From Persicimonas caeni (GTDB taxonomy: Bacteria > Myxococcota_A > Bradymonadia > Bradymonadales > Bradymonadaceae): DNA of 64,000 nucleotides. Below, in pieces: positions 35,596 to 43,950 of this stretch. The notes under the pieces were generated by a model. The model worked only from the letters and a program-made list of their open reading frames with translations. It had not been told where the DNA came from and did not search any database. Every line of letters starts with the position of its first letter. Within the stretch, counting starts at the first letter, position 1. The stretch lies in the NCBI RefSeq assembly GCF_006517175.1, contig NZ_CP041186.1, positions 4,863,074 through 4,927,073 of the forward strand. Direction: 5' to 3'. The translations under genes and the position numbers were made by a program.

Positions 35596-35912
35596 ACGGC
35601 AGAACGCGTGGTTCACCGTAAAGGACGTCAACAAGAGCTTTCTTTGCCGTCCTTTGCGTCCTTCGCGACCTTTGCGGTTCCATCTGCTTTCGAGCAAAAC
35701 GTGACTTTTATGGGGGCGTGTCGAGATTGTCGCACCGGTGCGTATGGACCTCCTCGCCGCCTCTGGATCGCGGGCGCGGCGGTTTGACACAGTGCGTCAT
35801 ATCCGCTAATTAGCACGTCCGGGCTCGAAATTTTCGGCGAATGAGGCGATTTTGTCGCCGCCAATCCATATATTTTGATGTTGCTCAACGATCTTTAGAA
35901 GAGGCAAGTGCG
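35596..35912. other. Intergenic region with degenerate short repeats
   Basis: No gene is supported. It contains four imperfect units of about ten bases at 35641-35680 and the AT-richer promoter side of the HhH/methyltransferase gene, whose ribosome site is GAGG just before 35913. Confidence 0.5.
35641..35680. repeat. Degenerate tandem repeat of about 9-10 bases
   Basis: Units CTTTGCCGTC, CTTTGCGTC, CTTCGCGAC and CTTTGCGGT follow one another. The pattern looks like a degenerate microsatellite and not coding sequence. Confidence 0.5.
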
Positions 35913-37295
35913 ATGGCCAAGAAAGCAAGCAAGCAAACCATCGAGGAACTCTCCCAGGTGAAGTATGTGGGGCCGGCGAAGGCGGAAGCTTTCGTCAAAG
36001 AGCTCGGCATCGGCTCCATCGAGGAGCTCTATGAGGCGTCCAAGAATGGCAAGCTCGAGAAGGTCTCCGGAGTGGGCGCTGCGCTCTCGAAAAAGATCCA
36101 CAAGGCCGCCGGTGAGGCGTTGAAGGCCACCGGGCCGGCCGAGGTCGCCGAAGAGCCGGCCAAGAAGGCCAAAGAAGCCCAGAAGAAGGCCAAAGAGAAG
36201 AAGGCCAAAGAGAAGCAAGAGGCCAAGGCAAAGGAAGCCAAGGCCAAAGCGGCCGAGAAGGAGGCCGAGGCCAAAAAGGAAGCCAAGGCCAAAGAGGCCA
36301 AGGCAAAGGAAGAAGCCAAGGCGAAGGCGGTCGAGACCAAGAAGAAGGCCGAGAAAAAGGCCAAAGAGGTCAAAGAGAAGGTCGAGAAGAAAGCCAAAGA
36401 GACCGTCACCGAGGAAGTGCCTCCGACGCCGGAGACCGCCCGCAAACGCGCTCCGGCCAAGCCGGCCGCGCGCACCGAAGATCGCGTCGAGCAGTTCATC
36501 GCCACGCTGCGCTGCCCGGCGTGTGGCCACGACGAGTTCGACCGTGGTGCGACCACGCTGACCTGCACCGCCTGCCGGCGCGAGTACAACTTCCACAACG
36601 GCGTGGCCGACTTGGCCCCGCCCAAGCCCAGCGGCCGAAGCGTCACCCAGCGCATCATGGAGTCGCGCTTCTACGCGCGCTTCTACGAAGACGTCATGCG
36701 TCCCAAGCTGACCGGCGTGGTCAGCGACCGCAGCCTCAGCGAGGAATACGCGCTCAGCTCGGAGATGCTCGAGCTGGACGATAACACCCGTCTTCTGGAC
36801 GTGGCCGCGGGCACCGGCAACTTCACCCGTTACTTCGCCCAGCAACTCAACGAGCAGGGCGCCGGCGACGACAGCCTGGTGGTGGGCATGGACCTGTCGT
36901 GGCCGATGCTGGAGACCGCGCGCACTTACCTTCGCCGCGACGGCCTCGACGAGCAGGTCTTCTTGATCCGTGGCGACGCCACGCGCATCCCCGCTCGCCG
37001 TGCCGCCTACAACAGGCTGCACTGCGCCGGAGCGCTTCATATGATGAAGAATATCGACGAAGCGCTGCGCAACTTCGCGCGCATCCTCGAGCCGGGCGGC
37101 ATCTGCGTCATCGGCACCTTCATCCTGGGTGACGGCATGATGCGTCGGCTGGTCAAGCGTGCCGCCGAGCTGCCCACCCAGTTCCACTGGTTCAGCCGCG
37201 ACGAACTGCACCAGCGCCTTCGTCGCGCAGGCTTCGAGGTCGTCGAGGACAGCGTCGCCGGCGATGCCATCACGGTCAAAACGCGGCGTACCTGA
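35913..37295 (+). CDS. HhH - Lys/Ala/Glu coil - zinc ribbon - SAM methyltransferase fusion
   Basis: The 460-residue protein combines three modules. Residues about 10-75 hold helix-hairpin-helix elements (QVKYVGPAKAEAFVKE and VSGVGAALSKKIHKAA), a non-specific DNA-binding fold. Residues 80-170 are almost entirely Lys, Ala and Glu and should form a long charged helix. Residues 200-225 are a zinc ribbon with Cys201, 204, 218 and 221. From about 245 to the end is a class I methyltransferase with motif I LLDVAAGTGNFT and VVGMDLSWPML. The last part resembles UbiE/Methyltransf_11 proteins. The start at 35913 has GAGG; an upstream ATG at 35841 is unlikely. The substrate is unknown; the DNA-binding module suggests chromatin or a nucleic acid, which is inference. 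Confidence 0.75.
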   Translation: MAKKASKQTIEELSQVKYVGPAKAEAFVKELGIGSIEELYEASKNGKLEKVSGVGAALSKKIHKAAGEALKATGPAEVAEEPAKKAKEAQKKAKEKKAKEKQEAKAKEAKAKAAEKEAEAKKEAKAKEAKAKEEAKAKAVETKKKAEKKAKEVKEKVEKKAKETVTEEVPPTPETARKRAPAKPAARTEDRVEQFIATLRCPACGHDEFDRGATTLTCTACRREYNFHNGVADLAPPKPSGRSVTQRIMESRFYARFYEDVMRPKLTGVVSDRSLSEEYALSSEMLELDDNTRLLDVAAGTGNFTRYFAQQLNEQGAGDDSLVVGMDLSWPMLETARTYLRRDGLDEQVFLIRGDATRIPARRAAYNRLHCAGALHMMKNIDEALRNFARILEPGGICVIGTFILGDGMMRRLVKRAAELPTQFHWFSRDELHQRLRRAGFEVVEDSVAGDAITVKTRRT

Positions 37296-37336
37296 GCAAT
37301 TAGCCCAACAACCAGTTGCAGGGCGTTTCAAAACAC

Positions 37337-37394
37337 GGCCCCTTGGACCTTTCATGCCTCGGAAGCATGACAGGTTTAAGGGGTCGTCTTTTTT
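37337..37394 (+). terminator. Imperfect hairpin terminator after the methyltransferase fusion gene
   Basis: Arms at 37337-37357 and 37365-37385 match at most positions (CATGC/GCATG inside, CCCCTT/AAGGGG outside), followed by a T6 run. It also faces the end of the convergent minus-strand gene. Confidence 0.7.
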
Positions 37395-37416
37395 GGGTGG
37401 GGTGGTTTTCGAGGCT

Positions 37417-37980
37417 CTACAGCAACGCGCGGCGAATGGCTTCGTGCAGTCCGCCTTCGTCGGAGACCGGCGAAATGACGTGGTCGCACCCAGCCTCGCG
37501 CAGCTTGGCCGAATACTCTTCGTCGCGGTCGTGCAGCGCGATGATGCACACCGGGCGCAGCTCGCGGTTCTCGCGAATGGTCGTGCAAAGCCCCGACAGA
37601 TCGATGCCGTCGAGCCGGTCGTCGACGATCGCCACGTCGGGCTGCCACTGACCGATGGTCAGCAGTGCCTGCTGGGCGTTGTCGCTGGAGTCGTAATCGT
37701 GCTGCTGGCCAAACTGCAGGGCCAGCTCGTCGATCCGCTCCGGGTTGCTGTGCACCAAGAAGACCCGCTTGCGCTCACGCTCGGCGAACGGGTTGGGCAT
37801 GCAGTGGCGATTCAGAAAATCATCGAGCACCTTGCGCTCGATGCGGTAGTGGCCACCGGGTGTACGAAACGCGCGAAGCTCCCCCTTGTCGATCCAGTTC
37901 TTGATCGACGTGATGTTCGCGTTGCAGATCTTGGCTGCTTCGAATGTAGTATAGACTTCTTTGTCGAGATCGACGTCCAT
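37417..37980 (-). CDS. HTH_17/MerR-like DNA-binding protein with degenerate receiver
   Basis: The 187-residue protein starts with a MerR-like or excisionase-type helix-turn-helix (about 8-60): YTTFEAAKICNANITSIKNW is followed by the wing sequence RTPGGHYRI. Residues about 70-187 have the receiver fold outline, with VAIVDDRLDGIDLSG at the phosphoacceptor strand. However, the N-terminal acidic pair is replaced (FLVHSNPER) and the conserved Lys near the end is replaced (VISPVSD), so it is probably a pseudo-receiver. The start ATG has GAGGGA upstream. No kinase is adjacent. It likely regulates transcription through protein or ligand contacts instead of phosphorylation. Confidence 0.75.
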   Translation of the reverse strand: MDVDLDKEVYTTFEAAKICNANITSIKNWIDKGELRAFRTPGGHYRIERKVLDDFLNRHCMPNPFAERERKRVFLVHSNPERIDELALQFGQQHDYDSSDNAQQALLTIGQWQPDVAIVDDRLDGIDLSGLCTTIRENRELRPVCIIALHDRDEEYSAKLREAGCDHVISPVSDEGGLHEAIRRALL

Positions 37981-38266
37981 CGTGGTCCCTCACTGACTCA
38001 GATGGCAGGCGCCGGCGTGTCTACATCTTTGGGGTCCCCCGACCTGAAAAAAGGACACACCGCCTTGGGTTTTTATCCGACATCCGACGCGCCTTTGAGC
38101 GCGTCGAGCGTCGTCAATCGAGTTGATGTGTTTTATGCATAATCGATCTTGAAGGTCAAGTTACCTAGGTCCGAACGACATTTGTTTGACACACGAATAC
38201 TCTCGCTGGAGAGCGTGGAAAGGCACGCGCAACGCCGACGCAAAAGTGCGTGGAGCCGCGAACGCG

Positions 38267-39217
38267 TCAGTGACGGGGAGGTCTGCTCAGATCGTCGAGA
38301 ATACGGTCGAGTGAGTACTCGTGTGCGAAGCCAAGCTTTTGGCGCGCCAGCGAATCGTCGACCATGCACACGTATTTGATGTGGTCGAGCTCGGGCACCG
38401 GCCAGTCACTGACCTTCAGCGACCAGCCTGCTTTGAGCATCATGCGAGCCATCGGTTCGGGCACCGGCCGCGGTGTCTTGCCCATCTTGTCAAAGAGCAG
38501 TGACAGGGGAACCGGCGACGGACCGGCGATATTATACACGCCGCGTACTCCGGGCGTCAGCGAGCGCTCGACGGCCGAAACCACATCCTCGACGTGGATC
38601 AGCTGGATCATCGGGTCGAAGCCCATCACCGTGATCGGGCGCTCCAGGCGCAGGTAGCGACTCGGCGCGTTGTTGACTCGCCCCACGATATGTACCGGGC
38701 GCAAGATGACCGTCTCGATCTCGGGGTGACGCCAGAAAAACGTGTTGCAGAACATGTCCAGCGCGATCAGGTCGCGAATGGCGTCGAATTTTTGGCCCCC
38801 CATCAACGGCGCATCTTCTTTCAAGAACTGGTTGTTCGTGGGATCGGGGCCGTACACGTTGGCGCTCGACAGCACAATGATCTTGGGCACGCGGTGCTCG
38901 GAGGCCAACTGGAAGATCTTTTGGGTGCCCACGATGTTGAACGCGTGGTGCTCTTCTTGGCGGGTGCGCGGGTCGTGCATGATGTTCAGATGCACCACCG
39001 CATCGATGCGCTCGCGGCGAAAAACGTCCTCTGCGCGGCGTCGACGAATGTCGACATTTTCGACATCGATGTCCTTGGGCATGTGGTGGACCGGGCGTCG
39101 ATCCATGCCGATGATCTCGTAGCGGCGGTGCAGCCGGCGGGCCACCGCGCGGCCGAAATTGCCCCCGATGCCGGTGATCAGGACTCGTTGTTTTCGTCCA
39201 CGTCGTTTGCGACTCAC
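38267..39217 (-). CDS. NAD-dependent epimerase/dehydratase family protein
   Basis: The 316-residue extended SDR has an Arg-rich start followed by the Rossmann motif LITGIGGNFG (GxxGxxG). Asp in the cofactor loop (IGMDRRP) points to NAD. The usual YxxxK is not clearly visible: VLSSANVYGPDP is followed by a region without a good match, so activity on nucleotide sugars is uncertain. It could be a reductase of the NmrA or atypical type. The start is GTG at 39217, which overlaps the preceding stop as GTGA and has GGAG seven bases upstream. It is the last gene of a run from pssA. Confidence 0.8.
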   Translation of the reverse strand: MSRKRRGRKQRVLITGIGGNFGRAVARRLHRRYEIIGMDRRPVHHMPKDIDVENVDIRRRRAEDVFRRERIDAVVHLNIMHDPRTRQEEHHAFNIVGTQKIFQLASEHRVPKIIVLSSANVYGPDPTNNQFLKEDAPLMGGQKFDAIRDLIALDMFCNTFFWRHPEIETVILRPVHIVGRVNNAPSRYLRLERPITVMGFDPMIQLIHVEDVVSAVERSLTPGVRGVYNIAGPSPVPLSLLFDKMGKTPRPVPEPMARMMLKAGWSLKVSDWPVPELDHIKYVCMVDDSLARQKLGFAHEYSLDRILDDLSRPPRH

Positions 39218-40092
39218 CAAAACACTCCTTCACGTTCGTCGAGGCCGCGGTCGATGAGCTCTCGAAGCGCGTCTTTCACCCGGTCGACCTGCGCGTTGAT
39301 CACGCGGTCTTCATCGTCGGGGGCACCCTCGAAATGCATCGGCTCGCCGAAGTAGAGCCGGTATTTGACCGGCAGCGGCAGCGCGCCCAGCGGCCCGAGC
39401 AGAGGCCAGGTGGGCGTGATCGGGAAGGCGGGCATGCCCAAGAGTTTGCCGAGTGACTCGAAGTTCCAGATCGACGGCATCTGCTCTTCACCGCCGACCA
39501 CACCCACCGGCACGATCGGTGTATTGGTCTCGAGCGCCAGGCGCATAAACCCCAGCCCGAAGCGCTCGAGCTCGTAGGCGCGGTCGTAGGTTTTGTTGAT
39601 GCCACGGATGCCCTCGGGAAAGACCAGAATACAGCCGTCGCGGCCCAATAAAATGCGGCAATTCTCGCGAGTACCCACCACTTGGCCGGCGCGCGCCAAA
39701 AACCACGATACGAAGGGAATGGTCGGCACCCAATGCTCGACCATGCTGCGCACCATGCGCGCCGGTTTCTTGTCGAAGAGCAGGGCACAGCCCAGCAAGA
39801 AGCCGTCGATGGGGATCTGGCCGGTGTGGTTGGCCACCAAGAGCACGCGCCCCGAGTCGGGGATATTCTCGATGTCGACGACCTCCGTGCGAAAGTATTT
39901 GCGGTACAGCCGCTCGGCCACCGGCACGATGTACTTGAGGAAGTCGGGCTCGAACCCGAAGGGGTCGAAGCCGTACTCGTTTTGGCCCGCCTCCATGTTC
40001 TGGATATTGGCCCAGATGGACGGGTCGATCGTATCGACCAGTGTCTCGTCGATGCGCTCGCGAAGCCGCTTTATCGGTTGCGTCAGACCCAT
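39214..40092 (-). CDS. PlsC-like acyltransferase
   Basis: The 292-residue protein belongs to the 1-acyl-glycerol-3-phosphate/DAGAT-type acyltransferases. It carries VANHTGQIPID (NHx-type motif with the Asp slightly further away than HxxxxD), GRDGCILVFPEGIRG and IVPVGVVGGEE. A hydrophobic stretch near the motif suggests membrane association. It probably acylates a lysophospholipid or related acceptor. It starts at the ATG at 40092, and its stop overlaps the next gene's GTG by four bases, indicating coupling. The upstream PHP lipoprotein stop is 19 bases away. Confidence 0.87.
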   Translation of the reverse strand: MGLTQPIKRLRERIDETLVDTIDPSIWANIQNMEAGQNEYGFDPFGFEPDFLKYIVPVAERLYRKYFRTEVVDIENIPDSGRVLLVANHTGQIPIDGFLLGCALLFDKKPARMVRSMVEHWVPTIPFVSWFLARAGQVVGTRENCRILLGRDGCILVFPEGIRGINKTYDRAYELERFGLGFMRLALETNTPIVPVGVVGGEEQMPSIWNFESLGKLLGMPAFPITPTWPLLGPLGALPLPVKYRLYFGEPMHFEGAPDDEDRVINAQVDRVKDALRELIDRGLDEREGVFW

Positions 40093-40111
40093 AATCACTC
40101 GATCGTGTCGA

Positions 40112-42766
40112 TCAGTTGCAGAATTGGTTGACCGCCTCGAGCGACAAGGCGCGCGCGCCGGGGGCTTCCCAGGCGTCCGCGTCGCCGTCAGCGTCGCCGT
40201 CGACGTCGACGTAGATGGGGTTGGAGAAGCCGACGACCGGCTTGCTCGAGCTTACCTCGCCGGACGGCGAGGCACCGTACGTGAAGAAGACGACCCACGA
40301 GTCGTCGTCGAAGGTAATCGACACCGTCTGGTCGAAGTCGAGGTGCTCACCGGCTTGGCTCGAGCGGTCGAACGTCTCGACGACCTCGCCGTTGACCACC
40401 GCGATGAGGTGGTCGGCCTGAGCCCAGTTGGGCGTATGAACGCGCACCGGGAAGTCGAGGCTTTGACCGGAGTCGATCGTCAGGGTGTCGCCCGGAAGCT
40501 TGTCGTCTGCGAAGTCGATGAAGGTATGCGCGCCGACGCTGACCTTTCCGGTTCGCATCGCCCCGCGCACGTCGGCGTGGGTGACCTCCCCGGGGGCCTT
40601 ATCGATGTGCAGGTAGTTTCGCGGCAGGCCCGACTCTCCGGAGAGCCCGTGGGTGTCGGAGTTGCCCAGGCCGGTAAACCGGTGTCCGGTGTTCAAAAAG
40701 CCGCTCCAGTCGGCGAAGAGCCTACAGGTATTGTCGAAGCGGTTGATGATCTCCATGGTGTCGAAGTCGGTGGTGAACCGGAAGTCGTCGACGCTATCGG
40801 GGCCGACCTCGGGGTCGAAGCCGACCAACTCGAGCATGCCCGAGGAGCTACGGCGCGAGTGGTTGAGCTGGACGATCGGGTCGCTGGCCAGCCCGCGCGC
40901 GATGTCGACGAGCTCGGGGATATAGCGCTTGGTCGGCTCGCCTGCGTTGTCGACCACGGCCAGCGGCACGGTGCCGCGGCCTCGCTCGTCGGCCTTGTAA
41001 TCCATCGGGTAGAGGCCTACGTGGGTCTCGAGCGGCGAGATCTCGACGCCCGGGAGGTTGGTGATCTCGTCTTCGAGGCCGTACGCGGCGATCAACGCGT
41101 TCAGGTCGGTGACGGCTTCGTGGTCGGTCGAGGCGAACACCTCGACGCCCACCGAGGCGTTCTCGAGCAGGCGCGCCTCTACGCCTGCCTCGCTGTCGAG
41201 GCTCGGCTCCATATGCTGGTGGAAGTCGCCGGCCAACCAGCCGGTGGTGTCGAAGGCGCGCGAGAGCTGGAGGCTCTCGGTGGTCGTCTCACCGGCCGTC
41301 AGCGTCACGTCGATCGCGGTGGAGTCGTACTCGGGGCCGCGCATCACCACGACCCGATAGGTGCCGGGCGCCATGGGCAGCTCGAGCGAGCCGTGCAGCG
41401 CCGGGCCGCTCCAGCTGGCGGCGCCGCCGCCAATGAGGACGCGCGCGCTCAGCGCCTCGCCGCCGTCGGCGTCTGCCACGTCGAGCTTCAGGGTCGCCGG
41501 CGTCTCGATCGTGACGGTGTGCGTCTCGCCCGAGACGTCGAGGGTGTGCTCGTAGGGCTGAGCGCCCGCCCAAGCGTCGATCGTGAGGTCGTAGGTGCCG
41601 TCTTCGAGCAGGAGGGTCACTTCGCCGTTCTCGTCGGTCACGCCCCAGCCGACGGACTGATCGTCGCGAGCGGCGAGGACGCTCCGACCGGCGGCCGGCT
41701 CGCCGGCTTCGGTCTCGATGGTCAGCGTGCGGCGTGTGCCGGCGATCTCTTCGTCGCTGCGTAGCTGGGCGCTCAACTCCTGGATGGACGCCAGTGTGCC
41801 GTCGCCCACCGCGAACCAACGCTGATAGATACCCTCTTCGCCCGCGGCGAGTTGGATGCGCTGGGCCCGTGAGCCCGCCCAGGGAAGCCCTTGCTGGGTC
41901 AGGCCGAGCTCTCGGGCCTCACCTTCGGGAATGATCCAGCCGTACGAGCGGCCCTCGGACAACGAGGCGAGCCAGTTGTAGGTGCCCCCGGGGGCGCCCA
42001 AGCCGCGTCCGGGCGTCCACAGCTGGGCGCGGTCGCCAAAGCCGAACCAGTCGCCCACGAAGAACGAGCGGTTGCCGTCGGTCGGGTTGGTATAAAAGCT
42101 GACGATCTCGACGACGTCGCTGTCGGGCTCGAGGCGGTATTCGGTGACGATTTCGAGGCCCTGCGGCTCGCCCAGCGAGCGGCCGCTGAGTCCGACGAGG
42201 TGAGCCAGGGCGATGTCGTGTGACGTGACCTGCAATACCGCCGCGCCGCCGTCAGTGCCGTCGCGAATCACCTCGACGCTGTCGGCGTAAGTGGTGCCCG
42301 CGTTGACCAGCGGCATCACGAAGTCGAGCACCTCGTCGCGATCGTCGCCCGCGCGCTTGGCGTCGACGAGCTTGCCACCCGAGAAGACCTCGAAGCGGTT
42401 GGTCGTCTCCGACTGGATGCACACTTCGATATTGGCGTTGTAGAGCTTGAAGTCGCCGGTGCGACAGTGCGCCCAGATCCCCGTAAAGCCGGTCTCTTCG
42501 CCCGTGATTTTGCCTACGCGCGCTTCGCCGGCAGACGCCGGCTCGTCGACGTTGGCGTAGCCGTTCGGATCGACGCCGTCTTGCGGAGTCGTGCGCTGCA
42601 GACCGTCGGGGCCTGTGTCGGCAGTATCTCGGGCGACATCGGAGGTGTCGGCGGGGCCGGCGTCGGGGGTGACGCCGGTATCGGTGGTTTCTTTTTTGTC
42701 GTCGTCACCGCAGGCGGTGAGGCTCAGGACGACGAGAAAACACGACAACAGAACGCGCTTAGACAT
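40112..42766 (-). CDS. Lipoprotein with C-terminal PHP-type metal-dependent phosphoesterase-like domain
   Basis: The 884-residue protein has a signal peptide with lipobox LTAC (Cys18) and an Asp/Thr linker. About 350 residues of beta-sandwich type sequence follow, including two carboxypeptidase-regulatory-like repeats (EAGEPAAGRS...DENGEVTLLLEDGTYDL). The C-terminal third shows PHP motifs: GDFHQHMEPSLD, ASTDHEA, NHSRR and GNSDTHG, giving the expected His/Asp metal ligands. PHP domains usually act on phosphate esters or similar, and a lipid-anchored extracytoplasmic version is unusual. It ends near the acyltransferase gene in the same direction. Confidence 0.8.
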   Translation of the reverse strand: MSKRVLLSCFLVVLSLTACGDDDKKETTDTGVTPDAGPADTSDVARDTADTGPDGLQRTTPQDGVDPNGYANVDEPASAGEARVGKITGEETGFTGIWAHCRTGDFKLYNANIEVCIQSETTNRFEVFSGGKLVDAKRAGDDRDEVLDFVMPLVNAGTTYADSVEVIRDGTDGGAAVLQVTSHDIALAHLVGLSGRSLGEPQGLEIVTEYRLEPDSDVVEIVSFYTNPTDGNRSFFVGDWFGFGDRAQLWTPGRGLGAPGGTYNWLASLSEGRSYGWIIPEGEARELGLTQQGLPWAGSRAQRIQLAAGEEGIYQRWFAVGDGTLASIQELSAQLRSDEEIAGTRRTLTIETEAGEPAAGRSVLAARDDQSVGWGVTDENGEVTLLLEDGTYDLTIDAWAGAQPYEHTLDVSGETHTVTIETPATLKLDVADADGGEALSARVLIGGGAASWSGPALHGSLELPMAPGTYRVVVMRGPEYDSTAIDVTLTAGETTTESLQLSRAFDTTGWLAGDFHQHMEPSLDSEAGVEARLLENASVGVEVFASTDHEAVTDLNALIAAYGLEDEITNLPGVEISPLETHVGLYPMDYKADERGRGTVPLAVVDNAGEPTKRYIPELVDIARGLASDPIVQLNHSRRSSSGMLELVGFDPEVGPDSVDDFRFTTDFDTMEIINRFDNTCRLFADWSGFLNTGHRFTGLGNSDTHGLSGESGLPRNYLHIDKAPGEVTHADVRGAMRTGKVSVGAHTFIDFADDKLPGDTLTIDSGQSLDFPVRVHTPNWAQADHLIAVVNGEVVETFDRSSQAGEHLDFDQTVSITFDDDSWVVFFTYGASPSGEVSSSKPVVGFSNPIYVDVDGDADGDADAWEAPGARALSLEAVNQFCN

Positions 42767-42885
42767 GACTCGATCACGCAAACAGAAGACATTGATGGGG
42801 CAACGCGCGCCGAGTTTAATACAGATGGGGGGGCAATTGCTAGACAACGTCACGGTGCCCGGCAATGCTCCGGTGGGTCTTTGCG

Positions 42886-43677
42886 TTACCGGTCCTCTTC
42901 GACAGTCTCGACCACGTAGTCTTCCTCGTCGTCTTCGACGGTGCCGAACAGGTTGCGGCCGAGGTCGACCAGCCCGCCGCCGAGGCCGACGACGATGTAC
43001 ATGATCATCAGGGTCACGAAGGCGACGCTCGGCTCGGCCACGGCGCTGACGCCGGCGGCGAGCACGAGCAGCAAGGCCAGGGCGATGCCGCCGCGACCGC
43101 GCACGTTGAAGTCTTTGAAGGTGCGGTAGCGCACGTTACTGACCATCAGACCACCCAAGATCACTGACATGCCGGCGACGTTCCAAGAGGCGCCGGTGGC
43201 GGTATGTCCGGTCAGCGACAGGTGAGCCATGATGATGGAGACGACCGCGCCGGCGGCCAGCGGTGTGGGCAGTCCTTCGAAGTACTTGCTCTTGCCGCCA
43301 TCTTCGGCGGCTTTGACGTTGAAGCGGGCCAGGCGCATGATGGCGCAGGCGGTGAAGACGAATCCGAAGAAGATGCCCAGCATCCCCAGCGGTTGCATGC
43401 CCCAGCTAAAGAGGAGCAGGCCGGGAGCCACGCCGAAGCTGACTGCGTCGGCGAGGCTGTCGAGTTGCACGCCGAACTCGCTCTGGGCGTTGGTCATGCG
43501 GGCCACGCGTCCGTCGAACAGATCGCAGAGCATGCCGGCGACGATGAGCCAGGCGGCCAGCTTGAGCTGGTCGACCGAGGCCGCCGTCAGCGACAGATAG
43601 ATACTCGACACCCCGCAGAAGACGCTCGACAGCGTCAGCAGGTTTGGAAAGATGTACTTCGATTTGCTCAAATCCAT
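42886..43677 (-). CDS. pssA: CDP-diacylglycerol-serine O-phosphatidyltransferase
   Basis: The 263-residue integral membrane enzyme makes phosphatidylserine from CDP-diacylglycerol and serine. The CDP-alcohol phosphatidyltransferase motif is complete: CDLFDGRVARMTNAQSEFG followed by QLDSLAD. About six hydrophobic segments follow the family arrangement, and the type is that of Bacillus-like small PssA. The C-terminus is acidic. It is the first gene of the minus-strand run with the PHP lipoprotein, acyltransferase and epimerase, all envelope-related. GAGG precedes the ATG. Confidence 0.9.
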   Translation of the reverse strand: MDLSKSKYIFPNLLTLSSVFCGVSSIYLSLTAASVDQLKLAAWLIVAGMLCDLFDGRVARMTNAQSEFGVQLDSLADAVSFGVAPGLLLFSWGMQPLGMLGIFFGFVFTACAIMRLARFNVKAAEDGGKSKYFEGLPTPLAAGAVVSIIMAHLSLTGHTATGASWNVAGMSVILGGLMVSNVRYRTFKDFNVRGRGGIALALLLVLAAGVSAVAEPSVAFVTLMIMYIVVGLGGGLVDLGRNLFGTVEDDEEDYVVETVEEDR

Positions 43678-43950
43678 AGGAGATCCTCGCTCGGCAGCGC
43701 GTACGCCTGCTGCAAAACACAGCTGATTCCCGCTCTAGACTGCCGTCGATAGTCGGTTCACGGATAAGTAAGTTACCGGAAAGTGTCAAGTTGAATGAGG
43801 CCGCATGGCGATTAAGTGGCTTACATGTGGCGGTTTTTGACGAGTCCGGCCGTGGAGAAGAACGTCGATGGCTGGCCGCGGCGGTTTGCCGAATTCGGCC
43901 GGTGTACCTACTGTTAGGGAGAGACTTCTACGTTTCTGACCACTCCACAC

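Noticed and set aside
39593-41764. Plus-strand open frame of about 720 codons opposite the acyltransferase and PHP lipoprotein genes
   Set aside because: It lies antisense to two genes with clear motifs and has low-complexity Val/Asp/Gly sequence expected of a shadow frame.
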